Below are positions 9,112 through 31,385 of a stretch of 64,000 nt of DNA, one piece after another. The DNA is from Synechococcus sp. PROS-7-1 (lineage in GTDB: Bacteria > Cyanobacteriota > Cyanobacteriia > PCC-6307 > Cyanobiaceae). The translations under genes were made by a program, and so were the position numbers. Each line of letters starts with the position of its first letter. The stretch's first letter is position 1. A model generated the notes under the pieces. It had not been told where the DNA came from. It ran no database searches and saw only the letters and a program-made list of their open reading frames with translations. The stretch is from contig NZ_CP047945.1 of NCBI RefSeq assembly GCF_014279795.1, positions 2,004,572 through 2,068,571 on the forward strand, in the 5' to 3' direction.

Positions 9112-9510
9112 TCAGTCCCTTTGGGTGCCGCGGGGCAACTGCCGCCGCGGCCTTGCCGGTGACGGCAATCCGAGGGGAAGCAGCTCCTGAGCATCAAGCT
9201 GCCGTCTCAGTGCAGGCAACTCGTCGAACTGAACCCAGTGAATGCAGTCCACAGGACAGGTTTCGATCGCTTCCTGAATCCGTTCACTGCTATCACCATC
9301 TTGGCGAATAGCCCGTGAACGCCCGAGGTTGGGTTCGATCGCGAAGGTATTGGTAGCCACGTGGGCGCAATAGCGACAGCCGATACACACAGCCTCGTCA
9401 ACCCAGACAGCCCGTTCACGCAGCTCGCCACCCAGGACAGGTTCGAACCCCGAAACATTGAGACTTTCAAGAGAGGAGGCGGAATAAGCCGCTGCAGACG
9501 GATCCTTCAC
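9112..9510 (-). CDS. Ferredoxin-like [4Fe-4S] protein
   Basis: A 132-residue protein with the pattern CIGCRYC (Cys42, 45, 48) and, 37 residues on, CPVDC (Cys85, 89). This fits one [4Fe-4S] cluster from a ferredoxin fold plus one spare cysteine; a second complete cluster motif is absent. The chain extends about 40 residues on each side of the core, longer than classic bacterial ferredoxins, as in the cyanobacterial proteins usually found beside ycf35. It probably carries electrons; partners are unknown. It is 5 bases from the reductase gene and 16 bases from ycf35. Confidence 0.82.
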   Translation of the reverse strand: MKDPSAAAYSASSLESLNVSGFEPVLGGELRERAVWVDEAVCIGCRYCAHVATNTFAIEPNLGRSRAIRQDGDSSERIQEAIETCPVDCIHWVQFDELPALRRQLDAQELLPLGLPSPARPRRQLPRGTQRD

Positions 9511-9526
9511 GCTTGGAAGGCCTGAA

Positions 9527-9919
9527 TCAGGCGTCCCAACGGGTCACCACCAGTTCAATCGAACCGTCCTGACCAGTGGTCTGGTGCGCCAAATCAAACC
9601 CCTCCAGACGACTGGCTTCGAGCACGGCACGCAGTGCGTAGCGTTGGGTGAGTTGGGACAGGAAACGCTCCACAGGGACCGATTGACGCCAAAGATCGAG
9701 ATCGGTCACGAATTCGTAGGCACCGCTGGTTGCATTCCAACGGAACCCGAAATCAGCACCACCCTCGATGGCAACAATCAGCTCTGCGTCCACGGTTTGA
9801 CCGCGGTAACCACGCACGGTCTGCGTGCCTGCATCAGGGGCATAACCAAGGTCTTCGAGAGCGCCACGGAGTGGCTCGAGCTGGCGAAGTTCAGTCTTGA
9901 CGGTGCTGAAGTGAGACAT
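9527..9919 (-). CDS. ycf35: Ycf35 / DUF1257 family protein
   Basis: The 130-residue protein begins MSHFSTVKTELRQLEPL and contains VRGYRGQTVDAELIVAI and a middle segment reading DFGFRW then YEFVTDL, which match the Ycf35 (DUF1257) family kept in cyanobacteria and some red-algal plastids. Function is unproven. Its ATG overlaps the stop of the upstream DUF2997 gene by one base (TGATG at 9917-9921), showing tight coupling. Ycf35, DUF2997 and this ferredoxin tend to be neighbours in cyanobacteria, which is remembered synteny rather than something tested here. Confidence 0.85.
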   Translation of the reverse strand: MSHFSTVKTELRQLEPLRGALEDLGYAPDAGTQTVRGYRGQTVDAELIVAIEGGADFGFRWNATSGAYEFVTDLDLWRQSVPVERFLSQLTQRYALRAVLEASRLEGFDLAHQTTGQDGSIELVVTRWDA

Positions 9920-10122
9920 CAGGAGGGCTCGACGAACTGGGTCTGGTGGAGGTCTTGGGCGGTGGCAAACGCCTCGGATGTGGACTCGCGCCGTTCAACG
10001 ATGCCAAGGGCCGCTTCCAGGCGATCCGTGAGCTGCAGGCAGCCGTCACCGGCGATCCCCTCAACCGTTTCCTCGACGCGACCGTCGGGACGAATTCGGA
10101 ATCGCACTGTGCGCTGAGGCAT
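9919..10122 (-). CDS. DUF2997 family small protein
   Basis: The 67-residue protein MPQRTVRFRIRPDGRVEETV resembles DUF2997: a short beta-rich protein with FRIRPDGRVEETVEGIAGDGCLQLTDRLEAALG. A conserved GxxC segment is present and the C terminus is variable. The frame extends to 10215, but the family begins at the ATG at 10122. It is translationally coupled to ycf35 (one-base overlap). Function unknown; the pairing with Ycf35 and an adjacent ferredoxin hints at a shared pathway. Confidence 0.75.
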   Translation of the reverse strand: MPQRTVRFRIRPDGRVEETVEGIAGDGCLQLTDRLEAALGIVERRESTSEAFATAQDLHQTQFVEPS

Positions 10123-10192
10123 GCACCACCACAGAGTTGGACAAATGCTAGAGGCGAGAGACCTTGTCTGGAGAGCCCTGTAACCGATCCGC

Positions 10193-10966
10193 TCAGAGCA
10201 GCAGTCCCTCATCAAGAAGGGTCTTCAATCGGTCCACAAGCTCGGGATCATCCAGCTGCTCAAGAGCCGTTCGAGCCTCATCGCGAACGGTCGCCTCACC
10301 ATCCTTGAGCAGTGCGTTGACAAACGCCTCCACCACCTGATCCTGGCGAGGTTTCACCAGATGTTCATGCAAGCGGGCAAGAGCCCAGATGCAGTTGCTG
10401 CGCACAACGGGCTCACCGTCGATCTGGAGGCTGACGAGCAACTGCCCTGCAGCCAAATCGGCCTTTGCTGCGGAGGTACCACCAGCCTCGGCGAGGGAGA
10501 CAGAGGCCCAAAGACGCACCGATGCCACATCCGTTTGCAGGGCGCGAATCAAGGGATTGAGAACTGGAGCATCCGAGTAATTGCCGAGACTCCAGGCTGT
10601 GGCCTTGCGGACATAGGCGTTGCTGTCGAGCTGAAGAAGCCCGAGCAAGGGCTGAACGGCTTGGGTTGAGGGATTACGCCCCAGGGCGTACACCGCACTC
10701 ATCCGCACTACGGGGCAGGAATTGTCCAGCAGCGGCAGCAGCAGGGGAACAGCTCGGGGGTCCCGGTGCTCACAGAACACACGCAAACCCTGCAGGTACT
10801 GGTCATGGCCTTGATTCAGCCATTCCAGTCCTTCATCACAGGCTCTGGCTGCCTGAAGCGCATCATGCTCCGGGTCATCTGGAGCGATGTCATCGAGGGG
10901 ATCCCCCAGCAACTCAGCGGCCAGCTCACTGGCGAGCACATCAGGATCAATGGCCAGATCAGCCAT
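10193..10966 (-). CDS. HEAT-repeat protein (possibly IaiH-like)
   Basis: A 257-residue soluble protein made mostly of HEAT/Armadillo-type helical repeats (about residues 75-255): RAVPLLLPLLDNSCPVVR, QAVQPLLGLLQLDSNAYVRK, VLNPLIRAL and so on, each with the conserved Pro, Asp/Val-Arg spacing. Such proteins serve as scaffolds; in cyanobacteria relatives include phycobilin lyase subunits (CpcE), NblB and IaiH, an IscA-interacting HEAT protein. Overall length and lack of a lyase partner gene nearby favour an IaiH-like role, but this is inference. Start ATG 10966 (MADLAIDPDVL) is preferred to 11002. Confidence 0.75.
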   Translation of the reverse strand: MADLAIDPDVLASELAAELLGDPLDDIAPDDPEHDALQAARACDEGLEWLNQGHDQYLQGLRVFCEHRDPRAVPLLLPLLDNSCPVVRMSAVYALGRNPSTQAVQPLLGLLQLDSNAYVRKATAWSLGNYSDAPVLNPLIRALQTDVASVRLWASVSLAEAGGTSAAKADLAAGQLLVSLQIDGEPVVRSNCIWALARLHEHLVKPRQDQVVEAFVNALLKDGEATVRDEARTALEQLDDPELVDRLKTLLDEGLLL

Positions 10967-11017
10967 CGCATCATTCCTTTTGGAGCTGAATGCCTCTCCC
11001 ATGTGCTGATCGTAATC

Positions 11018-11164
11018 TCAGCTGATCGGTGCGGGAGCCAGCATGTCTCCAGGAAGCCAGATGCGTGCACTGACAGCCACCAGGGCCAGAGCGAACAGCG
11101 CCACGATCAGGATGGGCAGCAAGGTGGTACGAAAAAAGGACACGGCGTCAATGTTTTCGAACAT
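11018..11164 (-). CDS. Small single-span membrane protein, 48 residues
   Basis: An ATG at 11164 opens a 48-residue frame, MFENIDAVSFFRTTLLPILI at the start, with one hydrophobic span (about residues 14-34) and a short exposed tail ending APIS. It lies between the HEAT-repeat gene (51 bases downstream on the same strand) and the divergent permease gene (24 bases). I do not recognise it. Codon use and hydrophobicity look natural, and it would explain an otherwise empty 220-base interval. It may be the first gene of the HEAT-DUF2997-ycf35 transcript. Confidence 0.55.
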   Translation of the reverse strand: MFENIDAVSFFRTTLLPILIVALFALALVAVSARIWLPGDMLAPAPIS

Positions 11165-11188
11165 TCTGCGCGGAAAGCGAGCAGCAGC

Positions 11189-12490
11189 ATGAGCGTCAGC
11201 ACTGACGAACGACCAACTTCCGAGGCGCTTCAGGCGGGTGCCTGGCGTCGCATCCTTGCCGTCGGGGTGGAAGGCTTCGCCAGTGGGCTGCCACTGATGT
11301 CGATCAGCACCCTATTGCAGGGGTGGCTGACCGCAAGCGGTGTCCCCGTTGCCATGGTGGGCTTGCTGGGGCTGACGGAGCTGCCCTACACCCTGAAACT
11401 GTTTTGGGCCCCATTGATGGATCGCTGGGCGATTCCCTGGCCCGACCGGCGGCGGGGCTGGATGGCCCTGCTTCAGGTGCTCCTGGGGATCGGCCTCCTC
11501 AGTTTCACCCGTCTGCAGCCAAGCGCCTCGCAGGCCGTCGTGCTGACCATCGGGCTCACGGCCCTAGGGGTCGCCATCCTCAGCGCCTCCCAGGATGTGG
11601 TGCTGGATGCCTATCGAACCGATCTGCTGCCCCAAGCGGAAAGGGGAGGAGGAGCAGCGGCGGCGACACTCGGATATCGCGGTGCGATGTTGTTCATCGG
11701 CGCCGGTGGGTTCCTGATCGCCGGCCGTTTTAGCTGGCAGGCCGCCTTCGCCACAGCCGGCGTTCTGATGCTGGCGATCGCACCGATCACCGTGCTGGCG
11801 CCTCGGTTGCAAGCGATTCAACATCCCGTGCCCAACCTGCGGGAAGCCGTACTCGGGCCAGCCCGTGAATTTCTCGGCCGAACCGGACCACGACGGGCCC
11901 TCCAGATCCTGGTGCTGGTGATGCTCTATCGCTGGCCCGATGGCCTGCTGGGCTTGATGGCGGTGCCCTTTCTGATCCAGAGCGGCTTCTCCCCCGAAAC
12001 CATCGGGACCATTCAGGGGGGATGGGGGATCGGCGCTGCCATGGCCGGCACGGCGGTGGGCGGTGCCTGGTTCTCCCGGCTTGGCCTCAACCGAGCACTC
12101 TGGGTGTATGGCGTGATCGGAGCCTTCAGCAATCTGGCTTACTGGGCTCTGGCTCGTTTCGGAGGTGGCTTCCAAGGTCTGTTGATCGCCGTGAGCGTGG
12201 AGAACTTCTGCAGCGGGATGGTGGTGAGCGCCTTCCTGGCTCTACTGATGAGTCTGTGCAACCCGCGCTTTTCAGCAGCCCAGTACGCCCTGCTCTCCGG
12301 GATCTATGCCCTCAGTCGCTCCGTTCTGTCCACTCCCGGAGGCCTGGTCGCCTCCCAGGTGGGTTGGAGCAGCTTTTTCGGCCTCACGGTCGCAGCCGCC
12401 GTGCCCTCGCTGCTCTTACTCACGGTCGTGGCGCCCTGGCGAGAGCGACTGCCACGGGGAGCCTTCGATCCCAATCGAGATGCCACCTGA
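11189..12490 (+). CDS. AmpG-like major facilitator superfamily permease
   Basis: A 433-residue protein with about 12 membrane spans. The LPYTLKLFWAPLMDRW segment in span 2 and SASQDVVLDAYRTDLL in the middle are characteristic of the AmpG/acetyl-CoA transporter branch of the MFS. AmpG imports anhydromuropeptides for cell-wall recycling; in cyanobacteria the substrate is not established, so only the family is called. The ATG at 11189 is chosen because the earlier frame (from 10766) would run back over the HEAT gene. It converges with rlmN, the stops being about 7 bases apart. Confidence 0.8.
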   Translation: MSVSTDERPTSEALQAGAWRRILAVGVEGFASGLPLMSISTLLQGWLTASGVPVAMVGLLGLTELPYTLKLFWAPLMDRWAIPWPDRRRGWMALLQVLLGIGLLSFTRLQPSASQAVVLTIGLTALGVAILSASQDVVLDAYRTDLLPQAERGGGAAAATLGYRGAMLFIGAGGFLIAGRFSWQAAFATAGVLMLAIAPITVLAPRLQAIQHPVPNLREAVLGPAREFLGRTGPRRALQILVLVMLYRWPDGLLGLMAVPFLIQSGFSPETIGTIQGGWGIGAAMAGTAVGGAWFSRLGLNRALWVYGVIGAFSNLAYWALARFGGGFQGLLIAVSVENFCSGMVVSAFLALLMSLCNPRFSAAQYALLSGIYALSRSVLSTPGGLVASQVGWSSFFGLTVAAAVPSLLLLTVVAPWRERLPRGAFDPNRDAT

Positions 12491-12497
12491 ACCACGC

Positions 12498-19824
<7,327 letters not shown>

Positions 19825-19872
19825 TGACGGTTAAGGGAGAAGAAGCGTTGTGTCAGATCGTTCGTCAGTCCG

Positions 19873-22800
19873 TCAGTCCTCGTCGTAATCCGCAACGCCG
19901 AGGGATTCGTAGGTGGGACGACTTGGGGTGCTGCGACGCGGATTCACGTCTTGCATGAGATCCACCTCCTTGCCTTCATCAGTGAACACGGCGATATCCA
20001 GACCCAGGGACTGGAGTTCGCGCATCAGCACCTTGAAGGATTCCGGAGTGCCGGGCCTGGGGATCGGCTTGCCCTTAACGATGGCGTTCAGAGCCTCATT
20101 GCGTCCCTGCATGTCGTCGGACTTGACCGTGAGCAGTTCCTGCAGGGTGTACGCCGCGCCATAGGCCTCAAGCGCCCAAACCTCCATCTCACCCAGACGC
20201 TGGCCGCCCTGCTGAGCCTTGCCGCCCAGGGGTTGCTGCGTCACCAAGGAGTAAGGACCTGTGGAACGGGCGTGGATCTTGTCATCCACCAGGTGGACCA
20301 GCTTGAGGAAGTGGGAGTAACCCACAGCAACAGGCTGATCGAAGGGCTCGCCGCTGCGGCCATCAATCAGTTGAAGCTTGCCGGGATCATCTGGGTTGTA
20401 GATCCATTCCTTGCCTGGCTGCTTGGCCGCCTCCTTGAGGTAGGCCTCCACGGTCTGCTGAGACTTTTCAGCCCCATACATCTCATCAAACGGAACCACC
20501 TTCACGCGACAGTCAAGATTTGCCGCTGCCCAGCCCATCAGCAGTTCGAAAACCTGACCGACGTTCATGCGGCTTGGCACACCCAGAGGGTTCAGAACGA
20601 TGTCAACGGGAGTGCCGTCGGGGAGGTAAGGCATGTCTTCCCGGGGAAGAATCCGGCTGATGATCCCCTTGTTGCCATGACGACCGGCCATCTTGTCGCC
20701 CACCTGGATCTTGCGGCGTTGAGCCACGTAGACCCTGACCACCATGTTGGCGCCGGGGGGGAGCTCATCACCTTGCTCACGGGTGTAGATGCGCACATCC
20801 ACCACCCTGCCGCGCTCGGTGCTGGGAACCCTCAGTGAGTTATCGCGAACGTCGCGCGCTTTCTCTCCGAAGATCGCTCTCAACAGTTTCTCTTCAGGAG
20901 GTTGGTCGGACTCACCTTTGGGAGTGACCTTACCCACCAGGATGTCGCCGCTCTCCACGAAGGCACCAATGCGGATGATGCCCATCTCATCGAGATTGCC
21001 AAGACTTTCTTCGGCCACATTGGGAATTTCCCGAGTGATCTCTTCAGGGCCAAGCTTGGTTTGACGGGCCTCGATCTCGTACTTCTCGATGTGCACCGAG
21101 GTGTACAAATCATCATTGACCAGACGCTCACTCACGAGGATCGCGTCCTCGTAGTTGTATCCCTCCCAGGGCATGTATGCGATCAGAACATTCTGACCAA
21201 GAGCGATTTCACCGCCTTCGCAAGCTGAGCCATCCGCAAGAACCTGACCCACGATCACCGGGTCGCCCTGACGCACGATCGGACGCTGGTTGAGACAGGT
21301 GTCCTGATTCGAACGCTGGTACTTCTGCAGATAGTGGGAGTGATCCACTCCGTCTTCGTCTCGGACGACGATCGCGGTGGCATCCACGAAGGTGACGGTG
21401 CCATTGACCCGGGAGATGGGAACCATGCCGGAGTCGCGAGCAACCTGGGTTTCCAGGCCCGTGCCGACCAGGGGGCGTTCGGGGCGCAGAAGAGGCACCG
21501 CCTGACGCTGCATGTTCGATCCCATCAGGGCACGGTTGGCATCGTCGTGCTCCAGGAAAGGAATCAGCGAGGTGGCAACGGAGATCACCTGAACGGGTGA
21601 GAGCTGCACATAATCCACCTGCTCCGGCGGCACCTTCTCGAAATCCTGGCGGTAACGAACGGGAATGAGGTCCGCCAGGATCGCGCCATCGCTGTCCGTG
21701 GCGACATCGCCAGGGGCCACACGACACTCATCCTCCAGATCAGCGGAGAGATAGATGGGATCACCCTGCTTGAGAACCCGGCCGTTCTCCACCTTCCAGA
21801 AGGGAGTTTCGATGAAGCCGTACTCGTTGACCCTGGCGTGGGTGGCCAAGGAATTAATCAGACCAGCATTAGGGCCTTCGGGCGTCTCAATTGGGCAGAG
21901 GCGGCCGTAGTGGGACGGATGGATATCGCGCACGGCGAAGCCAGCCCTTTCACGGGTGAGACCTCCAGGACCGAGGGCGGAGATGCGGCGCTTGTGCGTG
22001 AGCTCAGCCAGCGGGTTCGTTTGATCCATGAACTGGCTCAACTGGCTCGAACCGAAGAATTCCTTGATCGCCGCGACAAGCGGCTTGGGATTCACCAGCT
22101 GGGCAGGGGTGAGGGAATCGGTCTCGCCGACCGTCATGCGCTCTTTAATGATCCGCTCGAGTCGGTTGAGACCCACGCGCACCTGGTTCTGCAGAAGCTC
22201 GCCAACGGATCGCACGCGACGGTTGCCGAGATGGTCGATGTCATCGAGGCTGGCCCCGCCCACATCGAGCTCAAGATTGATCAGATAGTCGAGGGTGGAG
22301 AGAACGTCCTCGTGGGTGAGAGTGCGAACCGAGTCAGGAATCGTGAGGCGAAGCTTCTTGTTGATCTTGTAACGACCGACCCGGCCGAGGTCGTAACGCT
22401 TGGGATCAAAGAAACGGGTCTGAAGCAGTTGCTGACCGCCGCTCACTGAGGGAGGTTCACCCGGACGGAGCTTCTTGTAAAGCTCCAACAGAGCTTGGTC
22501 TTCAGAGCTGATCCCTTCGTCGTTGGCCGCTTCAATCGACTTTTTGTAGTACTCCGGATGACGGAGCTTGTCGATCACATCGTTATCAGACAAGCCCATG
22601 GCGCGCATCAGCACATGGGCATTGATCTTCCGGGTCTTATCAACTCGAACGTGCAAAAGATCGTTCTTATCTGTTTCAAATTTCAGCCAAGCGCCGCGGT
22701 TCGGAATCACGCTCGCGTTGTACGTGCGGCGTCCGTTCTTATCCTGCTCGTCCTTGAAATAAACACCGGGGCTGCGAACGATCTGGTTCACGATCACGCG

Positions 22801-23166
22801 CTCAGCACCATTAATGATGAACGTGCCTCGCTCGGTCATCAGCGGGAGCTCGCCGATGAAGACCTCCTGCTCCTTGATCTCACCGGTCTCCTTGTTAACC
22901 AGCCGGCAAGTCACATACATCTGAGAAGCGAAGGTGGCATCGCGACGCTTGGCCTCCTCCACGTCATGGCGGGGGCGCTTCAGTCGGTACTCACTGCCGA
23001 CGAAATGAAGTTCGAGCTTTCCTGTGTAGTCGGTGATCGGCGAAAAACTCTCCAGTTCTTCGATCAGGCCCTTCTCCAGGAACCACTTGAAACTGGCCCG
23101 CTGCACCTCCACCAGATCAGGGAGATAGGTGGCGGTCTTGGCGACCTGAATCGCGCTGCTGCTCAT
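19873..23166 (-). CDS. rpoB: RNA polymerase beta subunit
   Basis: The 1097-residue beta subunit has the family segments in order: RSPGVYF in the lobe, [20 protein letters not shown] (rifampicin region), [29 protein letters not shown], and [13 protein letters not shown] toward the C terminus. The ATG at 23166 gives [20 protein letters not shown]. It heads the rpoB-rpoC1-rpoC2 operon; the roughly 270-base gap upstream, before tatD, should hold the promoter or leader. Confidence 0.98.
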   Translation of the reverse strand: MSSSAIQVAKTATYLPDLVEVQRASFKWFLEKGLIEELESFSPITDYTGKLELHFVGSEYRLKRPRHDVEEAKRRDATFASQMYVTCRLVNKETGEIKEQEVFIGELPLMTERGTFIINGAERVIVNQIVRSPGVYFKDEQDKNGRRTYNASVIPNRGAWLKFETDKNDLLHVRVDKTRKINAHVLMRAMGLSDNDVIDKLRHPEYYKKSIEAANDEGISSEDQALLELYKKLRPGEPPSVSGGQQLLQTRFFDPKRYDLGRVGRYKINKKLRLTIPDSVRTLTHEDVLSTLDYLINLELDVGGASLDDIDHLGNRRVRSVGELLQNQVRVGLNRLERIIKERMTVGETDSLTPAQLVNPKPLVAAIKEFFGSSQLSQFMDQTNPLAELTHKRRISALGPGGLTRERAGFAVRDIHPSHYGRLCPIETPEGPNAGLINSLATHARVNEYGFIETPFWKVENGRVLKQGDPIYLSADLEDECRVAPGDVATDSDGAILADLIPVRYRQDFEKVPPEQVDYVQLSPVQVISVATSLIPFLEHDDANRALMGSNMQRQAVPLLRPERPLVGTGLETQVARDSGMVPISRVNGTVTFVDATAIVVRDEDGVDHSHYLQKYQRSNQDTCLNQRPIVRQGDPVIVGQVLADGSACEGGEIALGQNVLIAYMPWEGYNYEDAILVSERLVNDDLYTSVHIEKYEIEARQTKLGPEEITREIPNVAEESLGNLDEMGIIRIGAFVESGDILVGKVTPKGESDQPPEEKLLRAIFGEKARDVRDNSLRVPSTERGRVVDVRIYTREQGDELPPGANMVVRVYVAQRRKIQVGDKMAGRHGNKGIISRILPREDMPYLPDGTPVDIVLNPLGVPSRMNVGQVFELLMGWAAANLDCRVKVVPFDEMYGAEKSQQTVEAYLKEAAKQPGKEWIYNPDDPGKLQLIDGRSGEPFDQPVAVGYSHFLKLVHLVDDKIHARSTGPYSLVTQQPLGGKAQQGGQRLGEMEVWALEAYGAAYTLQELLTVKSDDMQGRNEALNAIVKGKPIPRPGTPESFKVLMRELQSLGLDIAVFTDEGKEVDLMQDVNPRRSTPSRPTYESLGVADYDED

Positions 23167-23403
23167 GCGGAGACCTGCAGTATCAGAAGGTGGACGTAAA
23201 AAGGGCCTGAAGGGAAGAACTGAACGAACCGCTGTGAACCTTCAACCAAGACAGCAAAGTCGCTCCCCGAGGGGGAACAACCACCGCAACATTGGTTTCA
23301 GAACACTCGGGTCAGAACAGCTGACGTCGTCAATGCACCGATCGGTAATGGACGCTTCGGAAGCCAGAGAACAGTGAACTGCATCTGGCCAGGCCAATAA
23401 AAC

Positions 23404-23409
23404 ATCTTA
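23404..23409 (-). promoter_or_regulatory. Candidate -10 box upstream of rpoB
   Basis: On the minus strand TAAGAT preceded by GTG resembles a -10 hexamer, about 240 bases ahead of rpoB. No convincing -35 at 17 bases is seen. The rest of the 23167-23439 gap contains no gene. tatD upstream may also read through, so this site is only a suggestion. Confidence 0.25.
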
Positions 23410-23439
23410 CACTTCCGCCTCAACGCTTCTGATCGATGG

Positions 23440-24225
23440 TCAGGGAAGCCTGAACAGCGTCCTCGCATTGGCCGTGCTGGTCATGGCCACCTGTTCAAGG
23501 GTTTGCTCTCTGAGCTCAGCGACGCGGGATGCCACTGCCGCAACAAAGGCCGGCTCGTTGCGCTTCCCCCGACGGGGGACCGGTGCCAGGAAAGGGCAAT
23601 CCGTCTCGACAAGGAACCGATCCTGGGGGACCTGCCTGGCGCAATCGTGAGTGGGGATAGCTTTCGGGAAGGTGACCGTGCCACTGAAGCTGATGTAGAA
23701 GCCGAGATCCAGGAACTGATGCATTTCCTCTGGAGTCCCGCCCCAGCAGTGCATCACCCCAGCAGGACAGCATCCTCGGGCCTGACGAGCACGCAACTCC
23801 TCCAGCATGGGCTCGGCCGCATCGCGGCAGTGCACGATCACGGGCAAGTTGAGCTCCACCGCCAGATCGAGCTGGGGGCGAAGGATGGCCAACTGCTCAG
23901 GAAGGTTGTTGTCACGAAAAAGATCGAGGCCAAGTTCACCGATGGCCACCACCCGATCATCGGCGCAGGCGGCTTCCCGCAGAACAGCTTGCGTGTCCTC
24001 AGCCCAGTGCTGCGTATCAAGCGGATGGACACCCACCGAGTACCGCATCTCCGGGAACCGATCCGCGAGCGCGCGAATCGCAGGGATTTCCGAAGGCTCT
24101 ACGCAAGCATGTAACAACGACGTGACGCCGGCGTCACGCCACCGCGACGCGACAGCATCAAGATCCTCATCAAAATTCCTGAAGACGATGTGACAGTGAC
24201 TGTCGATGAGGGAGGGAACTGCCAT
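23440..24225 (-). CDS. tatD: TatD family metal-dependent hydrolase
   Basis: A 261-residue TIM-barrel hydrolase. Metal ligands are visible as DSHCHI near residue 8, Glu in IGELGLDL, His in VIVHCRDAAEPML, and MHCWGG, and the late Asp in VETDCPFLAP. TatD-type enzymes are metal-dependent 3'-5' nucleases acting in DNA repair. Length and motif order are normal. It lies 62 bases downstream of rpsT with a strong inverted repeat just before its start, and ahead of rpoB on the same strand. Confidence 0.88.
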   Translation of the reverse strand: MAVPSLIDSHCHIVFRNFDEDLDAVASRWRDAGVTSLLHACVEPSEIPAIRALADRFPEMRYSVGVHPLDTQHWAEDTQAVLREAACADDRVVAIGELGLDLFRDNNLPEQLAILRPQLDLAVELNLPVIVHCRDAAEPMLEELRARQARGCCPAGVMHCWGGTPEEMHQFLDLGFYISFSGTVTFPKAIPTHDCARQVPQDRFLVETDCPFLAPVPRRGKRNEPAFVAAVASRVAELREQTLEQVAMTSTANARTLFRLP

Positions 24226-24228
24226 ATC

Positions 24229-24255
24229 GGGTTCTGAAACGCGCCTTCAGAACCC
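24229..24255 (-). terminator. Hairpin between rpsT and tatD
   Basis: A perfect 10-base stem (GGGTTCTGAA paired with TTCAGAACCC) encloses a 7-base loop 32 bases after the rpsT stop and ends 4 bases before the tatD ATG. There is no T-run on the minus strand after it, so it is not a textbook intrinsic terminator. It covers the tatD ribosome-binding region and may limit tatD translation, or act as an RNA 3' end or processing site for rpsT. Confidence 0.45.
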
Positions 24256-24286
24256 ATTCTGCCGAAAGCTGGAACTGTTCCGGAGT

Positions 24287-26028
<1,742 letters not shown>

Positions 26029-26030
26029 AC

Positions 26031-26747
26031 TCAGCTGGCCTTCTCGAGACTGCGTGCGCTGGCAACACCATTGTCAATCTGTCCTACGAGCACCTCGTCG
26101 GCCAGGTTGACGAACAGACCGTTCTCAAGGACGCCGGGAATATTGTTGATATCTTTCTCGAGAGAGGCGGGATCTGCGATGCCGCCTTCAAATCGCACAT
26201 CCAGAACCAGGTTGCCCTGATCGGTCACCACTGGACCGGCCTTGCGAGTCGCCATGCGCAATTCGGCTTCGCCACCCATGGCTTTTAGTTGTTGGCTGAT
26301 CTGGACCCAGGCTCCGGGCAGAACCTCAACGGGAAGCAAAAATCCGAGATTCAGTCGCTCCACAAGCTTGGTGGAATCGACCACCACAATGAAACGGTCG
26401 GCACGGGCAGCAACAAGCTTTTCTTGCACGTGGCAAGCACCACCCCCCTTGATCAACTGGAACGACGGGTCCACTTCATCGGCACCGTCGATCGCTAGAT
26501 CAATCCGGTCGACTGCATTCAGACTGCGAAGAGGAATGCCCAGTTCTGCAGCAAGAACCTCGCCCTGGAACGACGTGGTCACTCCCACGATGTCGCTTAG
26601 CTGACCGGTCGCTAGGCGTTCACCCAAGCCCTTGATCATCAGAGCCGCGGTGGAGCCAGACCCCAGACCAACCACCATGCCGTCGCAGAACTGCTTCACA
26701 GCCGCATCAGCAACGGCCTGCTTCATCTGGTTTTGAAGGTCCGACAT
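26031..26747 (-). CDS. rpiA: Ribose-5-phosphate isomerase A
   Basis: RpiA interconverts ribose 5-phosphate and ribulose 5-phosphate in the pentose phosphate and Calvin cycles. The 238-residue protein has [18 protein letters not shown] for phosphate binding and [20 protein letters not shown] with the catalytic Asp and Lys, followed by [21 protein letters not shown]. Length is normal. The HtrA protease gene ends about 37 bases downstream of the start region on the same strand side, upstream in transcription. Confidence 0.95.
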   Translation of the reverse strand: MSDLQNQMKQAVADAAVKQFCDGMVVGLGSGSTAALMIKGLGERLATGQLSDIVGVTTSFQGEVLAAELGIPLRSLNAVDRIDLAIDGADEVDPSFQLIKGGGACHVQEKLVAARADRFIVVVDSTKLVERLNLGFLLPVEVLPGAWVQISQQLKAMGGEAELRMATRKAGPVVTDQGNLVLDVRFEGGIADPASLEKDINNIPGVLENGLFVNLADEVLVGQIDNGVASARSLEKAS

Positions 26748-26783
26748 GGTCCGTGAGCGATCGGCGAGACCGTAGCAAGAGTT

Positions 26784-31099
<4,316 letters not shown>

Positions 31100-31140
31100 G
31101 ATGCGAATTCAAATACACTGAAATCATGGACAACAAGCCA

Positions 31141-31169
31141 CCTTCGGTTAAACCCTTCATCCGAAGGGT
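31141..31169 (-). promoter_or_regulatory. Alternative hairpins in the chitinase leader
   Basis: Two mutually exclusive stems are possible: ACCCTTC/GAAGGGT (31152-31169, 4-base loop) and CCTTCGG/CCGAAGG (31141-31167). The first ends about 52 bases before the chitinase ATG. The arrangement could act as an attenuator or protein-binding site; nothing proves this. Confidence 0.3.
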
Positions 31170-31324
31170 ATCTAGAAAGATTCAGACAAACTCATTCACA
31201 TTTCAGGCGCAAATCAGGCTTTTCTCAGGCCAAAGCAACTGAAACACAACTCATCCTTTACAGCCTGGAATCAGCTGCTGATTGACGACAACGATGAACC
31301 AGAGAATTACACCCCCAAATAAAA

Positions 31325-31350
31325 AACCTTCTCCGGATTGGGAGAAGGTT
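31325..31350 (-). terminator. Intrinsic terminator after the companion gene
   Basis: A 10-base perfect stem AACCTTCTCC / GGAGAAGGTT with a 6-base loop is followed on the minus strand by TTTTTTATTT. It lies 36 bases past the stop of the 590-residue companion gene. It separates that gene from the chitinase, so the chitinase should have its own promoter in 31100-31320. Confidence 0.88.
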
Positions 31351-31385
31351 GATTGATCGAACGTTTAGCGAGGAGACAAACGCCC

